A DNA stretch of 64,000 bases from Pseudomonadota bacterium (GTDB lineage: Bacteria > Pseudomonadota > Alphaproteobacteria > Micropepsales > Micropepsaceae): assembly GCA_018241025.1 (NCBI GenBank), contig JAFEEQ010000011.1, positions 248,001-312,000 on the forward strand, in the 5' to 3' direction. A program made the position numbers and the translations under genes. Positions within the stretch are counted from its first letter, which is position 1; the number at the start of each line of letters is the position of its first letter. Below, piece after piece: positions 24,677-33,203 of the stretch. The notes below the pieces were generated by a model. The model saw only the letters and a program-made list of their open reading frames with translations. It made no database searches and was not told where the DNA came from.

Positions 24677-25779
24677 GCCTGAAGGAAATATTCGTTTTTA
24701 TGATGGTCGTCGAGGCTCAGCAGGGAATGGACGAAAATCTGGTTTTCGGCAATTGAGGTATCGATGAGGGCATTCAAGGCTCTCAGATTGTTCAGTTGGA
24801 CGTTCGACAGTGTCTGACGGGCAGCTACGATACCCTCTTTATCCGTGAGAGTGAGGAACGTGAAATATTTCCCGAGCAGTCCGACGATCACGTCCGAAAT
24901 CTGTATGCCTGGTTCGTCGTGAGACTTCGCAAAACGAAAATTGTCTAACGGCTGGTCGCCATCGCGGAATTCCTGCTTCTTGAGAAGCGCTTCAATCCAT
25001 GGCTCGTCGTCAAATATGTGATTGGAGTTCTTCAGCAAGCAAATGCGATGAATGAAGAAGCTGCTCAATTCGTCAACTAGAACATTGGGCTTCTCATCTT
25101 CCAAGTAAGGAAGCGCCTGCTGTTTTACGGCAATTTGCAACGTACCTTTCAGCATCTGGAAATTGAATTCGGCCAGCAGTTCCGATCGCTCCTCCAGCAT
25201 ATCCAGCAGCTCGCGTACAAATGCCTCTTTGTCGGTGCGGCCGATGTTCGGATAGGAGTAGCGATATAGAAACGCTAGTAGGTGCGCGGAGTCATTGCGT
25301 AGCACCGTGTACAGATCGTTCTTGAGCTCGAGGCCTGCGTGCTGAAGGTAGGCATTGGCTTCGTCGCTGAGCACGGAGTCGATGATATCGACGATAGACC
25401 AATATAAGGGGTCGAGCACCACATAGTGGATAAACAGTTGCTCTGTCAGAAGCCATTGCAGCAAAGCAGAAACCTTTGGCGAATCCAAAACCTCAAGAAA
25501 CCCTCCTTTGCCGAGATGCTCCAGTTTCATTTCCTTCGCCGACTTCTGCAACTGCACCGCGGCTCGCAGTGCATCAAAGCGAAAGTCGTAACTCATGCGT
25601 TTGTGGCCGATGCCGCCCAGGACAAAGCACCTCAGATCCGGATTGTTTAGGCCACTCGGCCTCAGGATCAGGCGTCGAAAATTGTTCGATTCATCGTAGT
25701 AGAGGATGTAGACCTCGTCGGCATTTGATAGGCCGTGCATGAGAATTTCTGGCTCTCGCAACTGATTAACGTCTATCAC
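24673..25779 (-). CDS. DUF3800-domain protein
   Basis: The 368-residue protein has the DUF3800 pattern: Asp29-Glu30-Ser31 after a beta strand (YILYYDESNN), FVLGGI, AKEMKLEHL near residue 85, and an acidic ISD motif near the C-terminus (DEPGIQISDVIVGLLGKYF). This family has an RNase H-like arrangement of acidic residues and is frequent in defence islands, but its activity is unproven. It starts with GTG at 25779 behind GGGAGG. Its base composition looks more AT-rich than neighbouring transfer genes, consistent with separate acquisition. Confidence 0.8.
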   Translation of the reverse strand: MIDVNQLREPEILMHGLSNADEVYILYYDESNNFRRLILRPSGLNNPDLRCFVLGGIGHKRMSYDFRFDALRAAVQLQKSAKEMKLEHLGKGGFLEVLDSPKVSALLQWLLTEQLFIHYVVLDPLYWSIVDIIDSVLSDEANAYLQHAGLELKNDLYTVLRNDSAHLLAFLYRYSYPNIGRTDKEAFVRELLDMLEERSELLAEFNFQMLKGTLQIAVKQQALPYLEDEKPNVLVDELSSFFIHRICLLKNSNHIFDDEPWIEALLKKQEFRDGDQPLDNFRFAKSHDEPGIQISDVIVGLLGKYFTFLTLTDKEGIVAARQTLSNVQLNNLRALNALIDTSIAENQIFVHSLLSLDDHHKNEYFLQA

Positions 25780-25948
25780 GGAGCCTCCCGGCTAGAGTTG
25801 CGGAGCGAACGGCTCGCCAATTTCGCAGCATCTATCGATATTGGCTACGCCCAAATTGGCCGAACTTCTCCGGCGAAAATCGGCGTACATAAAGGCGATT
25901 TCCAATTTCCGGAATCCGCGCGACTCCTGATTCGTCAGGAGGCAGCGC

Positions 25949-27985
25949 GTGACACCCACCAAATTCCTCGTCGGTCAGATCGCGATCGTTTTCGCCGTAG
26001 CAATCGGCGGCATGTGGATCGCGACGCAGTGGGCGGCTTGGAAGCTGGGCTACCAAAGCGAGTTGGGGCCGGCATGGTTCGACATCCTGCGCTACCCGGT
26101 TTATCGCCCATGGAACCTGTTTGCATGGTGGTATGCCTATGACGCCTACGCGCCATCGATCTTCAATGAAGCGGGCTCGATCGCAGCACTGAGCGGGTTC
26201 GCCGGCTGCGCCGTTGCAATCACCGGTTCTCTCTGGCGTGCCCGTCAAAACCGCAATGTCACGACTTACGGTTCATCGCGTTGGGCGACGACGGGCGAAA
26301 TCCGCAAAGCCGGCCTGTTACAGCCCGTCGGCGTGTTCCTGGGCCAGCTGAGCAACCGTTATCTGCGGCACGACGGCCCGGAACACGTCATGGCCTTTGC
26401 GCCGACGCGCTCGGGCAAAGGCGTCGGCCTGGTCGTTCCGACGCTGCTGTCCTGGACGCAGAGTGTCGTGATCCACGACATCAAGGGCGAGAACTGGCAG
26501 CTCACGGCGGGCTGGCGCAGCCGTTTCTCGCACTGCCTTCTGTTCAATCCGACCGACCCGAAGAGCGCCTGCTACAACCCGCTCCTTGAAGTCCGCAAAG
26601 GACTCGACGAAGTTCGCGATGTCCAGAACATCGCAGACATCCTAGTCGATCCCGAAGGCGCGCTTGAGCGGCGCAATCATTGGGAAAAGACCAGCCACTC
26701 GCTTCTCGTCGGCGTAATCCTTCACGTTCTCTACGCCGAGGAAGAGAAGACACTCGCCCGCGTCGCCAGCTTCCTCTCCGATCCGCGCCGGTCCTTCGAG
26801 CACACGCTGCGCGCCATGATGGCGACCAACCATTTGGGCACGCCCAAAGCGCCCGTGGTTCATCCCGTCGTCGCCTCGGCATCCCGCGAAGTGCTGAACA
26901 AGAGCGAGAACGAGCGGTCCGGTGTTCTGTCCACGGCCATGTCGTTCCTCGGTCTCTACCGCGACCCGACGGTTGCCAAGACGACCGCCGCTTGCGATTG
27001 GCGCATCGCTGACCTGGTGGACGCGGCGCGTCCGGTCTCGCTCTATCTCGTCATTCCGCCATCAGATATCTCGCGCACCAAGCCGCTGGTGCGTCTTGTC
27101 CTCAATCAGATCGGCCGCCGCCTGACCGAGCGTCTGGAAGGCGATCCGAGCAAAAGCCGCAGGCACAAACTCCTGATGATGCTGGACGAGTTTCCGGCGC
27201 TGGGACGGCTGGACTTCTTCGAGACCGCGCTCGCCTTCATGGCTGGCTATGGCATCCGTGCCTATCTCATCGCGCAATCGCTCAACCAGATCTCCAAGGC
27301 CTACGGCGAGAACAACGCCATTCTCGACAATTGCCATGTGCGTATTGCGTTCTCTTCCAACGACGAACGCACGGCAAAACGGATTTCCGACGCACTCGGC
27401 ACCGCGACAGAACTGAGGGCGCAGCGCAACTATGCCGGACACCGGCTCTCGCCCTGGCTCGGACACGTCATGGTCTCCCGGCAAGAGACCGCACGGCCTT
27501 TGCTCACTCCGGGCGAAGTCATGCAACTGCCGCCAAATGACGAACTCATTCTTGTATCGAGCCTTGCGCCGATCCGCGCCAAGAAGCTGCGCTACTACGA
27601 AGACCGCAATTTCATCTCGCGCATCGCTGATGCGCCGGCTCTCGGAGACGGCCGCTACGTCGATGTCCCTGCGCCGCGCCCGAACGATTGGGGCGGACAG
27701 GTGCGGGGTCTGCATGAGGAGCTTGAAGCCCTGGTCGATGTCGAGACGAACGGCGCGGATGACGACGGCGGCATGCAGTTGCAACGCCATCCCGCGCTCG
27801 CCGAAGCCGACGCCGCTCACCAACCGGAAGCGGACACGCAGCGAGACGCAGACCAGGACGACGAGTCGGATTCGCAGAGCACCACGATCTCGCGCGGTAG
27901 GCTCGGGATCATCGGCCGCGCCCACGCGATCAACGAAGGCGAGCATCGGCGAGGCGCCGATGACGACCTCATGCCGGCCTTTTGA
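25949..27985 (+). CDS. traG: TraG/VirD4-type coupling protein
   Basis: The 678-residue ATPase links the relaxase-DNA complex to the Trb channel. Two N-terminal membrane segments are followed by GSSRWATTGEI, Walker A APTRSGKGVG (about residue 151), DIKGENW and Walker B LLMMLDEFPALGR (about 408). The C-terminal 100 residues are acidic. The start is GTG, with AGGAGG upstream. It opens the right-hand transfer operon, with gaps of a few bases to the CopG-like gene and trbB. Confidence 0.95.
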   Translation: MTPTKFLVGQIAIVFAVAIGGMWIATQWAAWKLGYQSELGPAWFDILRYPVYRPWNLFAWWYAYDAYAPSIFNEAGSIAALSGFAGCAVAITGSLWRARQNRNVTTYGSSRWATTGEIRKAGLLQPVGVFLGQLSNRYLRHDGPEHVMAFAPTRSGKGVGLVVPTLLSWTQSVVIHDIKGENWQLTAGWRSRFSHCLLFNPTDPKSACYNPLLEVRKGLDEVRDVQNIADILVDPEGALERRNHWEKTSHSLLVGVILHVLYAEEEKTLARVASFLSDPRRSFEHTLRAMMATNHLGTPKAPVVHPVVASASREVLNKSENERSGVLSTAMSFLGLYRDPTVAKTTAACDWRIADLVDAARPVSLYLVIPPSDISRTKPLVRLVLNQIGRRLTERLEGDPSKSRRHKLLMMLDEFPALGRLDFFETALAFMAGYGIRAYLIAQSLNQISKAYGENNAILDNCHVRIAFSSNDERTAKRISDALGTATELRAQRNYAGHRLSPWLGHVMVSRQETARPLLTPGEVMQLPPNDELILVSSLAPIRAKKLRYYEDRNFISRIADAPALGDGRYVDVPAPRPNDWGGQVRGLHEELEALVDVETNGADDDGGMQLQRHPALAEADAAHQPEADTQRDADQDDESDSQSTTISRGRLGIIGRAHAINEGEHRRGADDDLMPAF

Positions 27986-27993
27986 GAGAAGCG

Positions 27994-28443
27994 ATGAAGC
28001 CGAGGCACAACCTCTATCTGGATGAAGATGTCGGCGAGCAGCTTGAAGCGCTCACCGCAAAGGCTGGATCGTCCAAATCTTCCATCGTGAACGATGCGGT
28101 AAGGGCCTATCTCGCGCGCCGCGGCGCCAAGGAGCTCGACGACGCATTCAAGGTTCGGCTCGACCGTGTCAGCGAACAGCTGCGCCGGCTCGAGCGCGAC
28201 CAGAGCGTGATGATCGAGAGTTTCGCGCTCTTCGTTCGATACCACCTCGGAATCACGCCGCCGTTGCCGGCATCGGAACAGGCGGCTGCCCAGGCCCTCG
28301 GCCGCGACCGCTTCCAACAATTCATCGAACAGGTCGGGCGCCGCATGGCTGGCGACAAGCGCATCGCGGAAGAGGTCGCCGAACGCGCTATTGCGGCGCG
28401 ATCCGCCAGCGAACCCACACTTCATCAGATGGCGGCCGAATGA
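27994..28443 (+). CDS. CopG/RHH-family protein of the tra/trb operon
   Basis: The 149-residue protein begins with a ribbon-helix-helix (HNLYLDEDVGEQLEALTAKA, then SSKSSIVNDAVRAYL). Helical regions follow (KVRLDRVSEQLRRLERDQSV). It is a standard gene between traG and trbB on such elements and probably autoregulates the operon. The ATG at 27994 follows a GAGAGAAG site; a TTG at 27982 is less likely. It overlaps trbB by 4 nt. Confidence 0.88.
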   Translation: MKPRHNLYLDEDVGEQLEALTAKAGSSKSSIVNDAVRAYLARRGAKELDDAFKVRLDRVSEQLRRLERDQSVMIESFALFVRYHLGITPPLPASEQAAAQALGRDRFQQFIEQVGRRMAGDKRIAEEVAERAIAARSASEPTLHQMAAE

Positions 28444-29438
28444 TGAGCGCACACCGGGAACACAGCGAGAGCCACGAGCGTCGCCGGACGATGCTCCGCA
28501 CGGCCATGGGCCCGGCAATCGCCGAGGCGCTGTCGGACCCACTGGTCATCGAGATCATGGTCAATCCGGATGGTCTACTGCGGCTTGACCGATTGGGCGC
28601 CGGACGTTGCGAAACGCCCTCGCATCTCGCGCCCAGCGAGGTGGAGCGCATCATCCGGCTGGTTGCTTCGCATGTCCGCCAGGAGGCGCACGCGAACAAT
28701 CCCATCGTGAGCGCAGAGCTACCGTCGCGCGAAGACGGTGTGGCCGGGGAACGCTTCGAAGGGCTTCTGCCGCCTGTCGCCCTGGCGCCTTGTTTCACGA
28801 TCCGCAAGCCCGCAAAGCGCGTCTATACCCTCGACGACTATGTGAATGACCGGATCATGCTGCCGGCCCAGGCCGAAGCACTTCGCCAAGCCGTCGCCGA
28901 CCGCAAGAACATCCTGGTCGCGGGTGGCACAAGCTCCGGCAAGACAACGCTGGCGAATGCACTCTTGGCGGAAGTCGCCTCGCTCAACGAGCGCGTCATC
29001 CTCATCGAAGACACGCGTGAACTGCAATGTGCCGCGCCCGATTGCGTCGCTTTGCGGACGAAATCGGGCGTCGTCTCGCTCGCCGATCTCGTGCGCTCGA
29101 CGCTACGCCTGCGGCCGGACCGCATCATCGTGGGAGAAGTGCGCGGACCCGAAGCACTCGACATGCTGAAGGCCTGGAACACAGGACATCCCGGCGGCAT
29201 TGCGACGGTTCACGCGAACTCTGCTTCCAGCGCGCTCTATCGATTGGAGCAGCTTGTTCAGGAAGTGGTCGTCTCCGTCCCGCGACGGCTGATCGCGGAA
29301 GCGATCGACCTTGTCGTCTTCATCAGCGGCCGTGGCGTTTCCCGCCGCATCGAGACGATCGCCGCCGTGCGCGGGCTCTCGCCGGACGGCGACTACCTCA
29401 TCGACGTACCTGTAACCCCCAGCCTTCAAGTGATCTGA
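28440..29438 (+). CDS. trbB: Conjugal transfer ATPase TrbB (VirB11-like)
   Basis: The 332-residue hexameric ATPase powers pilus assembly at the inner membrane. It has Walker A AGGTSSGKTT (about residue 161), the Asp box EDTREL, Walker B-like RPDRIIVGEVRG (about 224) and the His box GGIATVHANSA. Length and motifs are typical for TrbB. It is followed by trbC in the same operon. Confidence 0.96.
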   Translation: MMSAHREHSESHERRRTMLRTAMGPAIAEALSDPLVIEIMVNPDGLLRLDRLGAGRCETPSHLAPSEVERIIRLVASHVRQEAHANNPIVSAELPSREDGVAGERFEGLLPPVALAPCFTIRKPAKRVYTLDDYVNDRIMLPAQAEALRQAVADRKNILVAGGTSSGKTTLANALLAEVASLNERVILIEDTRELQCAAPDCVALRTKSGVVSLADLVRSTLRLRPDRIIVGEVRGPEALDMLKAWNTGHPGGIATVHANSASSALYRLEQLVQEVVVSVPRRLIAEAIDLVVFISGRGVSRRIETIAAVRGLSPDGDYLIDVPVTPSLQVI

Positions 29439-29455
29439 CAAGGAGAAAATTAGCC

Positions 29456-29779
29456 ATGACATTTGTTCGTTCCACCCGGCGCATCGGGGCCCTGTCGGGC
29501 GCCGCGTCGCTGCTTCTGATCTCGTCGGCACAGGCGTCTGGCACCAACATGCCGTGGGAGCAGCCCCTCCAGCAGATCCTGGACTCGGTTCAGGGCCCGG
29601 TCGCGAAGATCGTCGCGGTGATCATCATCATCGTCACCGGTCTGACGCTCGCCTTCGGCGAAACCGCTGGTGGCTTCCGGCGCCTGATCCAGATCGTGTT
29701 CGGGCTCTCCATCGCCTTCGCGGCGTCGAGCTTCTTCCTCTCGTTCTTCTCGTTCGGCGGTGGAGCGCTCGTCCGGTGA
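29456..29779 (+). CDS. trbC: Conjugative pilin TrbC (VirB2-like)
   Basis: The 107-residue prepilin has a signal sequence (residues 1-27, ending SSAQAS) and two hydrophobic helices (VAKIVAVIIIIVTGLTLAF; LIQIVFGLSIAFAASSFFLS). It is cleaved and probably cyclised by TraF. The ATG at 29456 follows AAGGAG. Its stop overlaps the trbD GTG. Confidence 0.93.
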   Translation: MTFVRSTRRIGALSGAASLLLISSAQASGTNMPWEQPLQQILDSVQGPVAKIVAVIIIIVTGLTLAFGETAGGFRRLIQIVFGLSIAFAASSFFLSFFSFGGGALVR

Positions 29780-30030
29780 TCGAGGGCTTCGAAGTCCCGC
29801 TCCACCGGTCGCTGACCGAGCCAATCCTGCTCGCCGGCGCGCCGCGCACCATCGCCATCGTCAATGGCACCGTCGCCGCCGCGCTGGGCCTCGGCCTGCA
29901 GCTCTGGCTTGCCGGACTGCTGCTCTGGGTGGTGGGCCATTCGATCGCCGTGTTCGCCGCCAAGCGCGATCCGGACTTCGTCGAAGTCCTCCGTCGTCAT
30001 CTTCGTCACAAGGCGTATCTCGCATGTTGA
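29776..30030 (+). CDS. trbD: Conjugal transfer protein TrbD (VirB3-like)
   Basis: The 84-residue inner-membrane protein has the TrbD start GFEVPLHRSLTEPILLAGAP, two hydrophobic segments (TVAAALGLGLQLWLAGLLLW) and a conserved C-terminal DPDFVEVLRRHL. It starts with GTG overlapping the trbC stop and ends inside the trbE start, so the three are translationally coupled. Confidence 0.93.
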   Translation: MIEGFEVPLHRSLTEPILLAGAPRTIAIVNGTVAAALGLGLQLWLAGLLLWVVGHSIAVFAAKRDPDFVEVLRRHLRHKAYLAC

Positions 30031-32492
30031 ATCTCGCCGAATACCGCAATAAGTCCGACCGGCTTGCCGATCATCTGCCCTGGGCCGCACTCGTCGCACC
30101 GGGTGTCGTGCTCAACAAGGATGGCAGCTTCCAGCGCAGCCTTCGCTTCCGCGGTCCCGATCTGGAGAGCGCGACGGAGTCGGAGCTGGTCGCCGCCTGC
30201 GCGCGCGTGAACAATGTGCTGCGCCGGCTGGGTTCGGGTTGGGCTTTGTTCTTCGAGGCCGAGCGTTATTCGGCGCCGGGCTACCCCCATTCGGAGTTTC
30301 CGGATTTTGCATCCTGGGTGGTGGACGAGGAGCGCCGGGCGCAATTCGAGGACGGCGTGTCGCTTGGCCGGGACGGGAACCAGACCTTCGCGCGCGAGCA
30401 CTTCGAGAACAACTATATCCTGACACTTCTATATATGGCGCCGCCCGACCGCGTGGCGCGGGCCGAACGCGCCCTGGTCGAAACCGAGGGTGGTGAGCAG
30501 AAGCGCGACTGGCGGCATGAGCTGGATGCCTTTGTCGCGGAGACCAACCGCACCCTCGACCTTCTCGGTCAGGGCATGCCGGAGATTGCGCCGCTCGACG
30601 ACAGCGAGACGCTGACCTATCTGCACCGCACGGTTTCGACCAAGCGCCACACCGTCCGCATTCCCGAACAGCCGATCTATCTGGACGCCATCTTGGCCGA
30701 TCAGCCCCTGACGGGCGGCTTGGAGCCGGTTCTCGGCACACAACATCTGCGCACGCTGACCATCTTGGGTTTTCCCAATACGACGCGCCCGGGTCTGCTC
30801 GACGCGCTCAATCATCTCGACTTCCCGTACCGCTGGATGACGCGGTTCATCGCCTTGGACAAGACCGAGGCGACCAAGACGCTCACCAAGCTGCGCCGCC
30901 AGTGGTTCAACAAGCGCAAGTCCATTTCGCAGCTTGTCCGCGAGGTCATGCACAACGAGCCGGTTCAGCTCCTCGACTCTGACGCAGACAACAAGGTCGT
31001 CGATGCCGATGCCGCCCTTCAGGAGCTCGGTGGCGATCACGTCTCCTACGGCTATCTCACCACCACGGTCACCGTGTTCGACGAAGACCGGATGCGGGTC
31101 GAGGAAAAGGTCCGGGCGGTGGAGCGCGTCATCAACGGGCTCGGCTTCACCACTATTCGCGAAAGCCTGAACGCCGTGGAGGCCTGGCTCGGCAGCCTGC
31201 CGGGTCATGTCTACGCCAATGTCCGTCAGCCGCTCATTCATTCGCTCAATCTCGCGCACCTGACGCCCTTGTCATCGGTCTGGGCCGGGCCGAAGCGCAA
31301 CGAGCATTTGAACGGCCCGCCGCTGTTCTACGCGGAGACCAGCGGCTCGACGCCGTTCCGCTTCTCCACCCATGTCGGCGACGTCGGCCACACGCTGATC
31401 GTCGGTCCGACCGGCGCCGGCAAGTCCGTCCTGCTCTCGCTCATCGCGATGCAGTTCCGCCGTTATCCGCAGTCCCAGCTCTATGTCTTCGACAAGGGCA
31501 ATTCGGCACGCGCCGCCGTGCTTGCCATGAACGGCGCGCATCACGAGCTCGGTTCCGACGGATCGCTGGCCTTCCAGCCTTTGCGCAATATCGATGACAC
31601 GGCGGAACGCAGCTGGGCCGCGGAATGGATCGGCACGCTGCTCGATCACGAGAAGATCGCGCTCACCCCCGAGATCAAGGAGACGTTGTGGTCCGCGTTG
31701 ACCAGTCTTGCTTCGGCGCCGCCGCAGGAGCGGACGCTTACCGGCCTGTCGGTTCTCCTTCAGTCGAATGCGCTCAAATCCGCGCTCCTGACCTACACGC
31801 TCGAAGGTCCGTTCGGCCGTTTGCTGGACGCCGCTGAGGACAGCCTGGCGTTGGCAGGCCTCCAATGCTTCGAGACTGAGACCTTGCTGCACGAAACCAG
31901 CGTGGTCTTGCCGGTGCTCACCTATCTCTTTCATCGGCTGGAGGCGCGCTTCACCGGCCGTCCGACGCTGCTCATCCTGGATGAGGCCTGGGTCTTTCTC
32001 GACAATCCGCTGTTTGCCGCGCGCATCCGCGAATGGCTGAAGGTACTTCGCAAGAAGAATGTGTCGGTCGTTTTCGCGACACAGTCCCTGTCGGACATCG
32101 CCAATTCGTCGATCGCGCCGGCCATCATCGAGAGCTGCCCGCAACGCATCTTCCTGCCGAACGAGCGTGCGATGGAGCCGCAGGGCCGCGAAGCCTATGA
32201 GCGCTTCGGCCTCAATGAGCGGCAGATCGAACTCATCGCCCGTGCCGTCCCCAAGCGCCAATACTATCTGCAATCGCGGCGTGGCAACCGGCTGTTTGAA
32301 CTCGGCCTCGGTCCGATCGCGCTTGCCTTCTGTGCCGCTTCATCGCCAGCCGACCAAACGCTGATCGAGCGCGTCCGCGAGCCGGACGATCCCACGTCCT
32401 TTGCCGTCCGCTTTCTTAGCGCCCGCGGGCTCGATTGGGCGGCATCGCTTCAAGACGACCACACGACAACCCAACTGGAGGCAGCAGAATGA
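30024..32492 (+). CDS. trbE: Conjugal transfer ATPase TrbE (VirB4-like)
   Basis: The 822-residue protein is the large ATPase of the mating channel. It has an N-terminal CagE/TrbE domain, then Walker A GPTGAGKS (about residue 461), Walker B LLILDEAW (about 648) and a downstream FATQS motif. Length is usual for TrbE. It overlaps trbD by 7 nt and trbJ by 4 nt. Confidence 0.96.
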   Translation: MLNLAEYRNKSDRLADHLPWAALVAPGVVLNKDGSFQRSLRFRGPDLESATESELVAACARVNNVLRRLGSGWALFFEAERYSAPGYPHSEFPDFASWVVDEERRAQFEDGVSLGRDGNQTFAREHFENNYILTLLYMAPPDRVARAERALVETEGGEQKRDWRHELDAFVAETNRTLDLLGQGMPEIAPLDDSETLTYLHRTVSTKRHTVRIPEQPIYLDAILADQPLTGGLEPVLGTQHLRTLTILGFPNTTRPGLLDALNHLDFPYRWMTRFIALDKTEATKTLTKLRRQWFNKRKSISQLVREVMHNEPVQLLDSDADNKVVDADAALQELGGDHVSYGYLTTTVTVFDEDRMRVEEKVRAVERVINGLGFTTIRESLNAVEAWLGSLPGHVYANVRQPLIHSLNLAHLTPLSSVWAGPKRNEHLNGPPLFYAETSGSTPFRFSTHVGDVGHTLIVGPTGAGKSVLLSLIAMQFRRYPQSQLYVFDKGNSARAAVLAMNGAHHELGSDGSLAFQPLRNIDDTAERSWAAEWIGTLLDHEKIALTPEIKETLWSALTSLASAPPQERTLTGLSVLLQSNALKSALLTYTLEGPFGRLLDAAEDSLALAGLQCFETETLLHETSVVLPVLTYLFHRLEARFTGRPTLLILDEAWVFLDNPLFAARIREWLKVLRKKNVSVVFATQSLSDIANSSIAPAIIESCPQRIFLPNERAMEPQGREAYERFGLNERQIELIARAVPKRQYYLQSRRGNRLFELGLGPIALAFCAASSPADQTLIERVREPDDPTSFAVRFLSARGLDWAASLQDDHTTTQLEAAE

Positions 32493-33193
32493 AAATCCTT
32501 CGCACGATCCTTCTCGCGACCGCTCTGACGGTTACGACGCTTGCGCCCGTTCACGCCCAGTGGGTCGTATTCGACCCGCAGAACTTTGCGCAGAACCTGC
32601 TTCAAGCGACACGCGCTCTGCAGCAGATCAACAACCAGATCCAGTCGCTGCAGAACGAAGCGACGATGATTCAGAACATGGGGACGAACCTGAAGTCCCT
32701 GAACATGTCGCAGCTGGGCAACATGGTTTCGGCGCTGACCCAGATCAGCACGTTGATGAATCAAGGCCAGGGCATCGCCTTCAACGTCACTGCGACCAAC
32801 ACCGCATTCACGCAATCCTATCCGTCGTCGTATCCGGCGGGGACACCGCAATCGACCTTGGCCGCGGACGCGTTGAAGCGCTGGCAGGACGCCATGGCCG
32901 CGTTCCAGCAGACGCTTCAGATACAGGCCGGGGTCGCGCAGAACGTGCAGGCCGATACCGCAACGCTGACAACGATCACGAACGCTTCGCAAGGCGCCGT
33001 CGGCAATCTGCAGGTGAGCCAGGCGACCAACCAGCTCCTCGCGCTCTCGGTCAAGCAGCAGCTCCAGATACAGAACCTGATGGCCGCGCAGTATCGCGCC
33101 ACGTCGCTGGACCAGGCGCGCAACGCCGAGTCCGAGGCACAGGCGCAATCGCAACTCTCCACCTTCCTGGGCACCGGCAACGCCTATCACTGA
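32489..33193 (+). CDS. trbJ: P-type conjugal transfer protein TrbJ (VirB5-like)
   Basis: The 234-residue secreted protein has a signal peptide (ending APVHAQ). The N-terminal mature part WVVFDPQNFAQNLLQATRAL is typical of TrbJ. The rest is a Gln- and Asn-rich helical bundle. It probably sits at the pilus tip or base. No trbK entry-exclusion gene follows, which is common on ICEs. Confidence 0.93.
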   Translation: MKILRTILLATALTVTTLAPVHAQWVVFDPQNFAQNLLQATRALQQINNQIQSLQNEATMIQNMGTNLKSLNMSQLGNMVSALTQISTLMNQGQGIAFNVTATNTAFTQSYPSSYPAGTPQSTLAADALKRWQDAMAAFQQTLQIQAGVAQNVQADTATLTTITNASQGAVGNLQVSQATNQLLALSVKQQLQIQNLMAAQYRATSLDQARNAESEAQAQSQLSTFLGTGNAYH

Positions 33194-33203
33194 GGACATC
33201 GCC

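Larger units (their letters stand above)
17886..25948. other. Cargo island between relaxase and traG (putative defence system)
   Basis: In related elements traG follows the relaxase region almost directly; here five genes intervene. Four run rightward (17989, 21081, 21775, 23270) and one runs leftward (24673-25779). The first and last open frames are preceded by the same 12-mer in opposite orientation, GCCGGGAGGCTC (17971-17982, plus strand; 25781-25792, minus strand), each including the ribosome-binding site. Predicted functions are methyltransferase, nuclease-fold, RES and DUF3800. No transposase or recombinase is visible. The 85 bp at 23185-23269 hold only the ribosome-binding region of the next gene. 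Confidence 0.7.
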
